DNA from: Diprion similis
Lineage: Eukaryota; Arthropoda; Insecta; Hymenoptera; Diprionidae
DNA length: 64,000 bases
Direction: 5' to 3'
Assembly (NCBI RefSeq): GCF_021155765.1
Contig: NC_060112.1
Span: 25,262,001-25,326,000, forward strand
A program made the translations under genes and the position numbers. The stretch's first letter is position 1. Every line of letters starts with the position of its first letter. The notes below the pieces were generated by a model. It saw nothing but the letters and a program-made list of their open reading frames with translations, made no database searches and was not told the origin of the DNA. Below are positions 1 through 13,626 of this stretch, piece after piece.

Positions 1-1679
1 TTTCTTTTTTTTTTTTTTTTTGTAATCAACGAATACCCTTGATGGTACCGTTTTTTTTTCGGAGGAAAAATCATTATCGCGATTTGTTGGCTGACTTTTA
101 GGATTATATTAGAAGCTGGGTAAGGTGCAATGCTTAACGATTTGGACTGGTTTTAAAGCTGATAGTCTTGGCTGTAGTGTTACTTGTATAAATTAATTGA
201 AATATATAATTCTTTTATTCGATTGCAAAATGAAAATACACTAGGATGTTCAACTCAAATCTTAAATAAGACTACACATGTTTCTGGAATGATTGGTCCT
301 CGTTTTTATACATATTGTGGAATGTATTTGGTTTTTTTGTAACAGCGGTGCGTGTCGATTTACGATTATTGTAAGTCATAGATCTTCTCATATGATAAGA
401 TTACAATGCAAAACGTTGAAAACGTTCACGGAATCTCGCGATCTTTGTCTAGTAGGCATGCAGTGTAACGTGATTGAATGGTTTTTAATCTTGCTGTGTC
501 ACGTACAATGGAATCCACCTTCAAACGTAATAATGATATTTACGTCTGGTTTTTCGCTTGCCGGTATAGGTTCGGGATTTATCCGTAAAGTTTGGTGCAA
601 TAGGCCTGATTCAGGTCGTTATTGATTGTCGAGGCCTCGCAGGTATAGAAGTCCGATATGCTGTCCTAGCACAATGAGAGAATACTTGAAACTCGAGAGG
701 AGGGCACGACGAAAAAAGCACTGCAAGTTCGGCAGCTGGCTGTCGAAAAACTAATAATAATCACTGAAATTGCTGACCTGTTTTCGGCCATGTTTCTTTG
801 TCTGAAACTTGAAAACCATTCAAACGATTCTTCGTCATTTCCAAGCTATCACTTATAATGGAAAATATTCCTTCAGACTTCGATTATACTTTTGCCATCC
901 ATCACCTGCAGCGTGAGACTTGCGGCTTGCTATCAGCCGGTATTTCACTTCAGTTATTCTGCCATCCGATTGTTCATTATATAATTTAACATGTAACTAC
1001 TCATCTATATTTGGGGGTTACACATTACACATATTATGTAACGATGTGTCGTTGCATGATATTATTCAAATGACAGCAAACATTCGTTGCTTCTTATTTA
1101 AATCAATTTTTTTTTCTTTTTTTTTTACTATGCTCAATACTTTTTTTTAAAGCGTTTCTCGGAAACACCTGAACGCAGCTTTCACACTTGTGTGTGTGTA
1201 AAAAGCGCTGCGTTCTATCTGCCAGCGTTTATCACTATAGTCTGTCGCTGTTTTGTTCGTAAAATCGATGCAATTTTACGGGACGAACAGACGCGTGGTT
1301 ATTGGCATTCGCGTTTCATGCGTGTCAAATGTGTTATAATGGATAGGGAGGGAAGATAAAAAAAATATTGAACAAAAAATATATACGCATTGCGGTCACG
1401 CCGTTGCTATACTGGCAGGTTTTTTTTTCTTTTTTTTTTTGCCATTCAGCGATCAATTTACTACTTACATTCGTGCACGTCTATATAGTTGCTGCAGATG
1501 GAATGATAATGAGAAAATTGGTATTTTATTTTATTTATACGAGTGATATTTTTTGAAAACCCTGAAAGCTCGTATTTTCATGTTGAAATAAGATTTATTG
1601 TAAAAGTGTAGTTGAAAATTTTTCCGAGATTGTCGACAAGCATTTACTAATCGAAGAAATGATATTTCTATTTTTCCAG
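1..1679. other. Upstream intron or 5' flank of stx; no exon recognised
   Basis: AT-rich sequence with long T runs and no open frame that resembles a protein. The first supported exon begins at 1680 in phase 0 after a pyrimidine-rich acceptor. The missing N-terminal ubiquitin-like domain of midnolin must therefore be encoded to the left of this window, and this stretch is most simply the intron before that exon. The short open frames here read as chance translations of T-rich DNA. Confidence 0.6.
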
Positions 1680-4661
1680 GCACAGAGACCGGAACAAAGT
1701 GTAATGCAGGCGCTGGAAAGTCTGAACGACTCGCAGGTGAACGATTTCCTTTCAGGGAAAGCACCGTTGAACCTGACTATGCGACTGGGGGACCACATGA
1801 TGCTGATACAGCTGCAGTTATCGACTGTGACGCCGGCGGCACCAGCTGGTGGACCCAGCGGCTCGACGCCGGCAACGACGATGTCCAGCAGCTCGACGAT
1901 GACGGTGAACGCTGGTAACACATCCTCGTTCTCGTCATCCTCGACGACGCAGAGCAGGAGATCGTACGTTATACCGGCACCAAGGATCTCCAAGACACCC
2001 TCGAAACTTCAGGGAAATAACCAAACAGCGAGAACCTCGTCCCTTATCGGCTTAGCTTCTATATTACAAGCGGAATCGAATTGCGATTCAAATTTATCCT
2101 CGTCGACGACAACGACGACAACAACCACTACCATGGAGTCCTCGGGAACGCCGACATGCAACGCGGCGGCCGCCGTTGCAAGCAAGTCCACCACCTCCTC
2201 GCCCCGTAACTCGACGGCTAGTCCGACGAACCTCGAACACTCGCCCATAAGACGAACCCATTACTGCACGACAGACTCGCCCGCCTCGCCCTCGCCCTCG
2301 CCGCCACCTTCGGCCCAGTCCTCACCTTCCTCCACGCCGACGGTCAGCCACTTTCCGAGATCGGGGGGCGGGTCACCCTTGTCGACGTCGGGGGGCCGTC
2401 AGTCCTGCATACTCCACCACCACAACCACAACCACTACCATCACAGTCACCACTATCACAGTCACAGTCATAGTCACAGTCACAGTCATCATCACTCTAG
2501 GAACAAATTGTTGTCGTTCGATCCCCTCCAGCCGTCAACATCCTCCGATCCTACCTCCTCGACGTTGTCTGTGACAGACGCTGCCGCTAGTCAGCAGCAC
2601 TCTAGTACGTTAGGCACACCGCAGAAGAAGAAACTATGCACGAATCATCATCATCACCAGCAACAACAAGAACAGCAACAGCAACAGCAACACCAACACC
2701 AGACACAGCAGATTGATCTGGAACGAAATGGGAGAAAGATCGATAAGGAATCTGGATCGGAGAACGGTGTGTTGTCTCTGACTTCTTGTACTTCGCTCGA
2801 AAGTCCTAACGGGAACAACGCCATTGACGGAGGGAAGCCAACCGCCACACTCGACACCAGAGCTCTTGTAGCGGCATCGCGAAATCTCACACAGACGCTG
2901 AAGCAACTCTCCTCCGAGGTACAAGTACTTACCTCGCGGGTCGACCTCGCTGAGGTATACATTGCTAAAAAAAAAAAAGAGAAAAATCCCTTGTTATGCG
3001 TCATGTTGTCGATTCATCTTTACGTATAATAATATTTTCATTAACTTGCAAAACTCTATATCTGTATAATAATTAACTGATGAAATTGTTTATATTGTCA
3101 ATTTTAACATTCTCTTCTCTTTCGCACTTCAACTTTCAATGGAGAACGTGTATTGGTTAGGGATATTTTTTTTTTCATCTTACTTCGGGCGTGCGAATTA
3201 ATTTTACAAGTAATATTTTCTTTGCTACAGTTTTTTTTTTCGTTTTGTTTCTCTGATTCGTCAAATTTATTCGCGTAACAGTGATAAATTCTTTACGCTA
3301 CATTTTCAAGTACCTATAATTGAAGTAGTTCGAAGTTTTGTTTTCCTCGGTCTTTACAATAGATGAGCGTCATTTATAGAATGGAATTTTATACCCTAGT
3401 ATCGATGATTCCGTCAACATTTTTGCCCTGCTTGTAATTAGATTCTCACCAAAGGCATGTAATTGTGAATGATGAAAATTTACGCGTCTTTTAAATTCCG
3501 CGGGGTTGCCAAAATTGGCAATTTTTCTACAACCTCCTTGCCCAGGGAATTTCTTACCTTTTATATGCATCAACGGTGACACAATAATAGGAAACTGTTA
3601 CTTAACCGCCGCAATAAGACCTGATTTCTATTTTTACAACGCCTTATAAAGAAGCAAGGGTCTGAGTTGAAGAAGGTATTGCCCAACTGGTGAAGTCGAT
3701 TCCTTGCCTTATTCGAAGTATGTAATACTTATATACTGTCCACCGTGATTGCTGGGTGTTTAGAGAAAGAGATACTTATTGTTAGAAACAAAATATTCTT
3801 AAAAACGCGTTCAGATGCCTACGACGACTTTACTATTGTAACAATGTTTAACGTAACGTAATGTCTCACCCTCCATTGCTACAGCACGTATAGCCGTCGG
3901 CCCGAAAAATGGCTCGTGGCTTGTGACTCGTGCAAATTACTAAACAGCAGAGATTTTTGCACAATTAGGACAATTCGAAGCCTAGGCAAGGGGCAATAAT
4001 AGAGAGCATGCATCACCACGGGAAGGGAGTTTACTCCGGGACATTCAGCGGCACCCTCAATCCGGCGCTTCAGGATCGCTACGGACGGCCAAAACGGGAC
4101 ATCAGTACCATCATTCACATATTGAATGATCTGCTGTGCGCCACTCCCGCTGCCGCTGCTGGACACTACAGACATCATCACAGGCATTCCCATGCAGCCA
4201 TCAGACAGCAGCAATCCTCGGCAACTATTTCCACTACAACTACCACCACCACCACCACAACTACGTACACGACAGGTATGCTTTTTTTCTATTTTTTTCT
4301 TCTTCTTTATTTCTTTTTACTCCAAATATTGAAATTTAGTTGTATCTGAATTGCGGTATTTGGAATGATTTGTTGCTTACCAATGGATGCTCGTTTGTTT
4401 GTCCAAGCAGAAGAATTGTCAAAAGAAAATGCGGCAACCAAGGGAAAGATGAAGCGGCTGCGATTGGTAATGGAACAGAGAAGAGCGAAGAGAAAAGCAA
4501 GAAGACAGGCCAGGGCTGCTCCTTACACAACACAATGGGCGGCAGTGACGCCCAATCCAGATAACACTTCCACGTCGGCAACAACAAATTCTAACACAAA
4601 TACCGAACCGCAAAGCGAACCCGAATTGCAACCTTGCAGTCCTGAGCCAGTAGTAGCTTGA
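1680..4661 (+). CDS. stx: Midnolin / stuxnet proteasome adaptor, 3' part of gene (three exons)
   Basis: Partial gene, exons 1680-2954, 3969-4275 and 4411-4661 (TGA). Phases agree (0, then 1) and give 610 residues. Midnolin carries nuclear proteins to the proteasome without ubiquitin; fly Stuxnet lowers Polycomb levels. Seen: [20 protein letters not shown] directly after the missing ubiquitin-like domain; [19 protein letters not shown] and the following [13 protein letters not shown] helix, which match the second half of the substrate-catching region; and a basic helix [17 protein letters not shown] near the end, the position of the proteasome-binding C-terminal helix. The protein ends PEPVVA, like the FVVA tail of vertebrate midnolin. 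The first exon is unusually rich in Ser, Thr, His and Gln, with a His run at about 2409-2505. The exon at 3969 starts before the first visible Met, because the frame is open back to the TTAG acceptor and encodes the conserved PRQGAIIES. The gene faces mib2 tail to tail. Confidence 0.92.
2409..2505 (+). repeat. Histidine-rich codon repeat within stx
   Basis: A CAC/CAT/AGT run encodes alternating His, Asn, Tyr and Ser residues (HSHSHSHSH core). Further low-complexity codon runs lie in the same exon: ACA/ACG Thr at about 2104-2132 and CAG/CAA Gln at about 2656-2712. These are intrinsically disordered, length-variable segments. Confidence 0.85.
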
Positions 4662-7600
4662 AATCATACCTCTTTTACACGATATTCGTACTCAATTGTA
4701 CCTCTACGTCACGTTGTCCTAGAAATTATTGACACTGATTTCTGTTCGGTTTTATCGAGGCGTAATAATAAACGCGAGGTTGAGAGAAGCTTTAATTAAT
4801 ACGCTACACTTATATTGTATGCACTGTAGTTAATTACTTAATCTTGAGGAAAACAATTAGGTGACAATAATAACGCGCAACAAAAACCGAAAATTTTGTT
4901 GTAAAAATATATAACTAATTGCCGGGATAACGATTGTGACGTATATAAGGTATAAAAAGAACTATTATTATATTGTCGGATGAGTATTGGAGAAGAGTTA
5001 ATTATAATATAGCTTTCAAGCAGGTCAATATGAGAATTCGTCAACGCGTTAATCGACGGATCAGGACCATTGTGTTAATCCCCTCGCTATATGCGTACAT
5101 ATTCATTTGTTAAATGAGACTTGTAATTTGTATCATATTTAACGTTAAAATCGTAAACGCGAATAATACAATTAGACTAATGTACTGGATGAAACTAAGA
5201 GGATAAGAGAGATAGAGAAGAAAAAAAGAAATAAATTAAACGAATCATTATCATGTCGTTCTTTGGCCGTCGCAGATACATTATTATACGGCTGTCCAGG
5301 CCATCCTCGTCATAGACGATTATATTATATATTCAAACTACAAGATTTATTAGTTGTTGAGAAAAAGAGTCAGGGGAGTTGGGATACCGGGTGTGTAGGT
5401 GATCCCGCGACGTGGCCTTGAAGCTGCGATTTTGTTTAGGTTTTTTAGTTATTGCATATTATTATTATTATTACTATTATTATTATTATTATTATTATTG
5501 TCATCATTAATATCATTATATCGAGCTAGGTTTACAAAGGATGAGTTATTACTATTATTATTATTATTATCATCATTAGTATGAAATACAGTTTTGCAAA
5601 CTGGCTCAATATTGTAACATACATTTATGAAAACTTTATCAAGTACCAAAATAAATGAATAAATAAATACTGCTTGCTAAGCTATGGTAGAATCAAATTT
5701 CGTGTTGTCATCGACAACCGTAAGCATCTATAGATTGAATAGAATATAGAAATAATAATTGAATATACATATAGGTAAGTGTTGTGTCTGTGCGTGTTTA
5801 GTAGTTAAGCTCGCCTTGGAACCAAAACACCCGCCGCTGCATTGTGGAATAAATAATTAATTTGTCTTTACGACGTTCCTTCATAGTTACTCCGATAGAA
5901 TTCAATTGAAAGAATTAAACAATGATTGTATTATATATAATGCTAAAATACATTTGTATGTAGTAATCCAGACCATTGTTACTACACAATAATCCTTCGC
6001 ACGTGTCATTCGCTACCTTTGTACGACGCTCTTTGATCTTAAGCGTTATATATGTATACCTATGTCGAGATGCAATGAAAAAGAAAGAGAAAAAACAAAA
6101 AAGAATTATAGAAATACATGCAAGTAAGAAGTGACGAATAACTATGTAAACTATAGAATACAGTGACGAAATAGCACTACAAATTTGAAGCGTCTCTCTT
6201 CAGTTCCCATCATATTCCAAAAATCCATTTTATTTTTTAAAACTAATACTTCAACTGTCTTTTCGTTCAAAGCTTAACTGTTTCTGTCTACCAGTTTTCG
6301 TAATGTTTGATAATGAATTGAAAGGAACGAAACAAAAGTTTTCAAGCGAATTAAGTAATCTTTGACCACGTGCTTCCTTACATTCCCTATATCTCCATTG
6401 TCTGTTGAATCCGAGTAGTAAAACTTGGGAATAATAAATTGACAAACGAGGTAACTGAAGCTGAAAATAAATGATTCAGAAACCCTACGGTAATTAACGA
6501 TTCACGATACTCGAAAAATGCGGAATGCGGTTCGAAAATATTCCCCTAAATTTAAACTCTCGTTATTTGATGAAATGATTTGTTGAAAAATATGGTATCT
6601 ACAAGCGCTAAAAGTAATTTGCGGGAATATTAGTCAACGTATCAATAAAAATTGACCATAAGCTTCTTTTCTTTGGGCAAATTGTTCTATCGGCTGGTAA
6701 CTTTATTTTTGATATTCGTTTCTTGGTTTTATATATTTGTTTTTATAAAATCTACAGTTAGAAATACGTCAATTTCGCTCGTGGTTGCGAGTGAAACGAT
6801 TATCCAAAACTGGTAATAAATCCATGCGCAGTGATTTGAAAATCTGTTCGCAAATTACTCAACATATTCGGGTAACTCTTTGGTAATGATTAATATTTTT
6901 AGTAGATTTTGTCGTTTCTCTTTTTTATTACAATTTGTTCTTAGATACTGCTTAATGCACTTGAGACACTTGGTTGTAAAATGTTTATATTTATTTATCA
7001 AATGAAATATTATTTGGTACTAAAGTATATCAGAATGGAAGCCAGATGTGCGCTGATTAAAAACTGTGGCTATATTTTGAGTGATCACTAATCGATATAT
7101 TCGAATGTTGAACATTATCATTACACTGAGCAGTTGGAGGCAATAATGATAAATTAGGATTATAAAGTAATGTGATGAGTTAATTAAGTGAGAAAATAAA
7201 CGTGAGCCCTTGCAAAAACTTTGATGTGTATAGGTTGAATGATTGTTACGTACTGCAAAGTGGTAATCCACTCTATGCTATGACCAACTTAGCATTTCCA
7301 TCCGAATTAAATATGTAAATGCCATTATTTTTTCGCAAATAATGATATAATTATCCCATTGAAATAACAATAATGAAAAAGTTTTCCCCACGCAAGGGAA
7401 CTGGTTCAGCAATAATAAATACAGACTTCAACTCGCAATAATTTATTCAAATCAGTTCGCGATTCCATTGTAATTTATATTCTTTTTAATTAAAGATAAC
7501 ACTCAATTTAACAATAATTCTCTTCGTCTATGCTGAATTGGATATCAAACGTATATAATTAAAAAATTGGAACTATTTCGGAGAATATATTTGATATTTG

Positions 7601-8850
7601 ATTCATTTTTAAACTATCTCATCGCCATTCTTATTATATCATTCTACTTAAACTAAGTGATGATGGGATGCGCAGGTTTATGCAATGTGGAGAAAACGTT
7701 ACGGCTTTTTGTCTGATATAATTGAAGAATGAAATTTACCGCGCTAGAAAACAACATGCGGTGCTTTTATGTACCCTGTCTTATACGATGGATGCTCGTA
7801 TTCATTACAAATTTATAAATGTTAATTTTTTAAGTAGATCTCAATCTGATAAAATTAGGTGAGTCAATAACGTATTCTCATTTACCTAATGACACATATG
7901 GGAGTCGACAAAATTTGAACTAAATGAAGATTATGATACTTGAGAAATCGGGTGACAGAATAAGTTGTGAAGAATGACTCGAAGTATAAGCATTACAATA
8001 ACAAAGATTGGATCGAAATTAACATTTTTGATTTTTGATATTTTTTTTTCGTTCTGGTTGGAAAAAAGTCTACATGACTCGTGAAATTATGACTTTCGTA
8101 GACGTCTGACCAATGAAAAAAGCTCAAATACCCGTAAATATCAGTGTGTGAAATGGTTAATGCATCCCTGCGTAAGATTAATAATTCCTTTCCAACTTGA
8201 CTGTTTTATAACATTCGGCACTTTCATATAATCTGGTCATTGCATCATCAAAACGTATTACTGTACAAAGGTTGTACCGATCGTTTCTCAAAGTTATAGA
8301 CCTTCGGAAAAATGATTTGCCATAAAACTGGCTTTCACTGTAACCGAGAGTAAATATTAAGTACACAATGTTCGCGTACCGAACAGCAAATTTGCCCGGC
8401 AAAAGTTGTGCACATTGTGATCAAGTAAATGATCCATACATACTGGTAACAAAAATTCTTTTCGGTACTATTGATGTCGCACCTATTGACTATTACAAGA
8501 AATAAAAATAACATAAACAGTATATTTACATAAAATATTTCAAAAAGGATCGTTCAGTCAACATGTGATCATTATTGGTCATTCAACCAATTGGTGGGTT
8601 GGAATCAAGCAATAGAAGCTAACAATACAAAGTGTTGAAAGAGAATCAAAACGAAGAACGTAGTGCTAACTTCACACATGTAATTACAATATAATATCAT
8701 CATTATTATTATTAGTATTATAAATATTTGTGTGAATAATATCAAATAGGTGTTAGAAGTCATATGATGATAATAATATAATATATTTTCGTAATTCTAC
8801 ACGAGGTGAGGTGAACGGATGGTCGAGCGAAATTGGTGTCTAGAATCGTA
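4662..8850. other. Intergenic stretch holding the convergent 3' UTRs of stx and mib2
   Basis: No supported protein gene in about 4.2 kb. It is strongly AT-rich. AATAAA signals on the + strand at about 4767 and a cluster near 5651-5668 could end stx transcripts. A pair of ATT microsatellite blocks lies at 5457-5578. The mib2 stop is at 8851-8853 on the opposite strand, so its 3' UTR runs leftward into this stretch. The short open frames here have no recognisable domains. Confidence 0.7.
5457..5578. repeat. Two imperfect ATT trinucleotide microsatellites
   Basis: An ATT/TTA repeat occupies about 5457-5500. A second, shorter block at about 5546-5578 follows after a 45-base non-repeat spacer. 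Both lie in the presumed 3' UTR or flank of stx. The leucine- or asparagine-rich open frames across this region are artefacts of the repeat. Confidence 0.9.
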
Positions 8851-11800
8851 TTAATACAAATTGATTTTTTTGGTTATAGTTTTGCGACACATGTGGCATG
8901 TTTTAAGCGGCGCAGCGCAATGCTCACACGCACCGTGGCCACAAAGGAAGGCTACGTTTCTCCGCCGTTCCATGCAAATGCTGCATGTGTTGGCTTCTTC
9001 CAAATCGGCGACTCGAGACTCGAGGTAACGCAACCTTTCCAAATCTTTGTCTTTGTCCTCTTCTTTTCTCCTTTTCCCGTCCACGTCTACGCCGTTGTCC
9101 TCTGTTTGGTCGTTGTCTAACGTTCGCTCATCTAGTTTATTGTTGAAAATATTATTAAATGCAAAGCTATAATACACTGTTTTATTCGTAAGTCTGTGAA
9201 AGCAGGTGAATCTTTTGGCTTACCGTGACTCACTCGACGTTTAGCATTATTGCGACCACATTGTAAACATCTATATAATACTACATTGCTGCCGGGCACA
9301 CCAGTTACATCTTCTAGCTTATTTCCTGTTACTCCCGAACATGTTGCACACTTTTCGGGGTCCTGCCTTTGTTCATCCTTTCTCAATCTTTCTTCCGACG
9401 GTTCTGTTAAAGGTTCTGTTTCTATCTGAGTCGGTAGTGTCTCTACAACTCTACTCGTGGGACCACTGCTACCGAAAAGTCGTTCGAAACATTACTAAAT
9501 TTGTTTAATTTTCTGTTTTTTTTCCACCACATAGTACACCTATCACTATTTGAATGATGATAAATTGTTTTTCAACCTTGCTTCTTACCTTGGTACTTCA
9601 CTACCGCTGGTTACAGCTGTTTGATAAGAACGTAAAAGATCAGCTAAAGCTGCGTATTCTGGGTCTGCGTGCAGCAAGTCCAATGCCGACTTTCCTTTAG
9701 TATTCCTTACTTGCTCTAGTAGGAGACCGGAACTGTCCGAACTGACGAGGAAGCATGCCAAAGCCATCTCTGCTCTTGCTCCTTGCCTTAGTAAATTTTG
9801 CCAGATCTGAAATGATCAACATGTGCAACCAAGTATGAAAAATCAATTCTTGCCGAGACAACCACAAAATATTACATTATTTTTATACCTAACGTGACAT
9901 CAGATCAACTTACCGCATGTACAACTGAAAATTCGCTATTCTCATCTGTCGGTGTGACACTGGTGGGATGAGGTCGACATTTAGTGATTGCTATGTGAAG
10001 TGCAGTATCCCCGTCTTCGTCCTGGGCAAGAATGTCAGCATGATGTCGGACCAGTAATTCAACAAGTTCTAAGTGTCCCTGAGAGGTAGCCAAATGCAGT
10101 GGCGTCTGACGACGGTTGTTACGCAAATCTACACGCGCACAACCACCTGTAGGCGAAAGGAGCGTCGCCACAACGTCACGATGCCCGTTCAGAGCTGCTA
10201 AGTGAAGAGCCGCGAATCCATCTTCTTTTTTTATGTCCACTAACTGTCTGGCTTTAGCCACAAGCTTTTCAGTCGCACTGTAACATATTGACAGTTGTTT
10301 CGTCAAGAGGCTGTACGGAAGACAGGGATCTCTAATATTGTATTAGGAATTGACATCAGAATAATCTCTTTTTTAATACTGTCGTTTGATAATGTAGCCA
10401 CTAGTTTAGGCGAAAAAACGCTTACAAAGTGTTCCCCTTCAAAGCTGCGTGATGAAGGATGTTAAACCCTCTTCTATTGCGAAGGGTCACGTCAAGGCGG
10501 TCGCACAAGCATAAAGCTTCAACAATGTCAAGATCATCTTTACCAATCGCATCGTGTAGCGCTGTATCCCCATATTCGTCTTGAAGATTGACATCGCACC
10601 CATGGTGTAACAAAATTCGGACACATGCAGCATGCTGCTTGTTTACTGCCACGTGTAATGCGCTACATCTGCTGTTATTTACTGCATCAACAGCTGCGCC
10701 ACGTGCCAACAACAATTCCATTATTTCCGGCTGGTTTCTGCGAAAATATAATTTAAATTGATTTACCTTCATCAAAATTTTTTCACGTAACAATGATTTT
10801 TTCCTCAGATTAGCAGCAGGTTCGTTGGGATGAATGTCAAATATGTACCCAAATGCAGCGTAATGAAGAGGGGAATCCCCGTCTTCGTCCACAGCTTGGA
10901 GGGATGCGCCAGCATCCAGTAATAATGAACAGATGTCACACTGACCCTGGTGGGCAGCTATTTGCAGGCACGTTTTGTCACCACCTCCTGGTCTGGTAGA
11001 TCTTGCATCAACTTTACCAGGATTTTTACGTAAAAATTCTTTAACTGAAGCAACTCCAGCTTCTCCACAGGCTGCATCTCGCAGCAATTTCTCTACTTCG
11101 TTGTCGATACTATTATCACCTGACCCTGTAACGCCATCGGGACGCCAGGACGGATTTAATGCATCTGCAGGATACAGATTCGTAATAAGAATTTGTATTT
11201 TCATCCTAAATACGCATATGACATAATTGGAGAATTCGAAACATTAATTAACTGTTAATACTCACTCGACCGATCTCTGAATCGATTAGCATCACCTTGA
11301 CCTCCATTTCCAGGTCTTGTTGGTGGAACCAATGTTACGTTTACTGGATTGAAAGTCCACGTGTGCCCGTCAAATTCCACCCGAATGTCTCCATCGGAAT
11401 AAATTTTAATTACTTTTCCTGTTTTCCCTAAGACCTGTGGTGTATCGTAAAATTTATGTAGATTAATTGCGGATCTTTAGTTGAAAATATAGACAGAACA
11501 AGAAGGCGAAAGGCGTAAGATTGTTTATAACTACAAGCTCGCAGGAGCATAATACGATTTTCAGCCTTTGTACTGGAAAATGTTTTGGCTACTTAACGCA
11601 TTTGGAACAAGAAAATAGACCGTTTTGCCTTCTTGAACAGTTCAAAAGAATTTTCGAGCAGGCTATTAATTTATTATTACAGTTTTCATAACATCTATCC
11701 ATTCTCCATGGCCACGTTGATAATGCTTGACAGATGTAGCATCAGTCTTGACCCTAACAATGTCTCCAAGTGTGAATGTATCTTTGGTAGTGACTTTGGT

Positions 11801-13626
11801 CAAGGATCCTGGATGGAAAGTCCACCGATTATTGCAAGATTCGTACTGGACTCTAATATCACCCTTGTCTGTGACTCGATGAACTGTGCCGATCTGAAAT
11901 AAACAAAATTATGTTTCCAGCAGAATTAAGAAAATGCAAAACGATAAAAAATATCCGGTACTGTTACATCTGTAATAAGATCTTGGTTAAATAATTAGTA
12001 GATAAGCATAAATTATCAAAATTGAGACTGTAAATTTAATTATATTATCTAGTTCTACCACATTTAGAAGTGATATATTGAAGGGAATCGTGTCGTTTTA
12101 ATGGATGTGGTTGGATCCTAATAGTGCGTACCTTTCCAATATATTCAGCCATGCGTGGATTCCAACCACCGTGACCAATTTGCATTTGTTTTAATGTCTC
12201 AACTTCCATTAGAACTCTGACTTTGTCCCCAACACTAAAAGACAAATGTCGAGGACTCAGAGTAGGATTACCACCATTAGGTATTGCGGGTTGATCCAAT
12301 ACTGGCATCATCATCACAACGTGCCCAAGAACAGGTAAGTGCTCTTTGTAATAAGTACCGCACGTAGCTTCTTCAACATAACAGAGATCCACGCACCCTT
12401 TGTAGCCAAGTCTGTACACGTTTGTGGTACCAGTCGACCATGTCACAGTTGCTACTGACCGACTACTTTCATTGTCCCATCCACGAATGTCCATTACACG
12501 GCCCGTTTTATCTGTATGATATATTATGCAATCTTTATTCATCATTTATCAGCCAATTATCAAGTATTTCTTGACATAATTTGACAACAAACTAGTTGAC
12601 TCTTAATTCTTTGAAACCCGAATGTGTGTTACATGTGGATGGTTGTTAAAACATTTTTTTGAGGAAAATTAGCAATACTTTTCTGAAAGTTAATTAGAAA
12701 CTGGAGCTGTATAGGAGTAACAGAAGTTTGTTTTCAAGTTTGCAATTTGTCTTTTGGGTCCATAACACCTTGCATTAGGCGTCGATCAGGTTTTGCTAGC
12801 TAATTAGTTAATAGTTCTTTAGTAGTGGAAACGAAATCAATTTAGACACAAATTTTTGACACTTGAAACTCCTGAACTTTTTCAGGATTTGCAGATTGAA
12901 AATGTACAATGTCCATATCGTTTAATGTTTGTTTAGGTTTCTAAAAACTCAAAAGATTGTTCAAACGCACATACCGGGACCGTCGTCTTGATTACCCCAC
13001 TCCCAATCTGGTCCTCTAACAACTTTGGCACCAATGAATATCCCTTTTAATGGTATTTTAGTGCAACCTTCTCTTGGAGTTAGTTGCACACTGTAAAAGA
13101 AAATACAACGTGGAAACCGCATTGATAAAAATTTTGCTGTGACGAACGAAATAAAACAGATATAGTTTTAAGACGAGAATAAAATTGGAACTCACCCTAT
13201 AGCATTTGCAGTTTGAAATCTCTGGAAGGTGTGATTAAGGTAATGAACATCCGCCATATAACACTGGGTACAAAGGTCGTAATCAATGCACTGTGCACAC
13301 TTCCACCTGATTCCTGCAATTCCGTGTCTTCTACAGCCGTCACAGATTATATTTGAGTGCTTGATACCGGCAGCTGCATTGTCAAAGACCAGTAGATCGT
13401 AGGCGCCCTGATATCCGATTCTATAATTACTTCTCGACCCTCTGTCCCACTGAACAATTACAGTCTTGTCAGGTGTCTTGTCAGCAGTGTTTGCAGTCGA
13501 ATTTGAAGGATTACCAGAGCCAGACGACTTTCCAACTTCTATGACAGTGCCTGCATGGCCCTCGCCACCGTCCTGGTTTTCCCAAGACCAATGCAGGCCC
13601 CGAACAACCCGCAATCCCACTTCCAT
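8851..13626 (-). CDS. mib2: E3 ubiquitin-protein ligase mind bomb 2 (11 exons, 1013 aa)
   Basis: Exons in transcript order: 13626-13196, 13090-12975, 12511-12132, 11893-11681, 11434-11266, 11164-10849, 10737-10426, 10277-9914, 9806-9589, 9465-9224, 9131-8851. All junction phases agree and the total is 3042 nt. Domain order is that of Mib2: MIB/HERC2 domain (RVVRGLHWSWENQDGGEG), ZZ zinc finger (CDGCRRHGIAGIRWKCAQC, then CTQCYM), second MIB/HERC2 (KVVRGPDWEWGNQDDGP), two Mib repeats (QIGHGGWNPRMAEYIGK and YQRGHGEWIDVM), about eight ankyrin repeats, and a C-terminal RING (CSICMERRRNVAFLCGHGAC ... CHMC). KARQLVDIKKEDGF is the Mib2, not Mib1, version of that segment. The family ubiquitinates Notch ligands to drive their endocytosis, and fly mib2 is needed for muscle integrity. 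The first of the two usual RINGs is reduced to four cysteines. The start at 13626 gives MEVGLRVVRG, which aligns with vertebrate Mib2 near its N terminus. Confidence 0.95.
10738..10848 (-). other. 111-nt mib2 intron that stays open and in frame
   Basis: This segment has a GTACAT donor and a TTTTCGCAG acceptor, and removing it restores the conserved ankyrin sequence AAFGNQPEIMELLL. It is exactly 37 codons long and has no stop in the mib2 frame. Retention would therefore insert 37 residues, starting with YIFDIHPNEP, into an ankyrin repeat instead of truncating the protein. Confidence 0.75.

Noticed and set aside
1659-1679. In-frame ATG just before the stx exon as a start codon
   Set aside because: It lies in the pyrimidine-rich intron end before the acceptor, and homology shows that the protein continues upstream into the ubiquitin-like domain.
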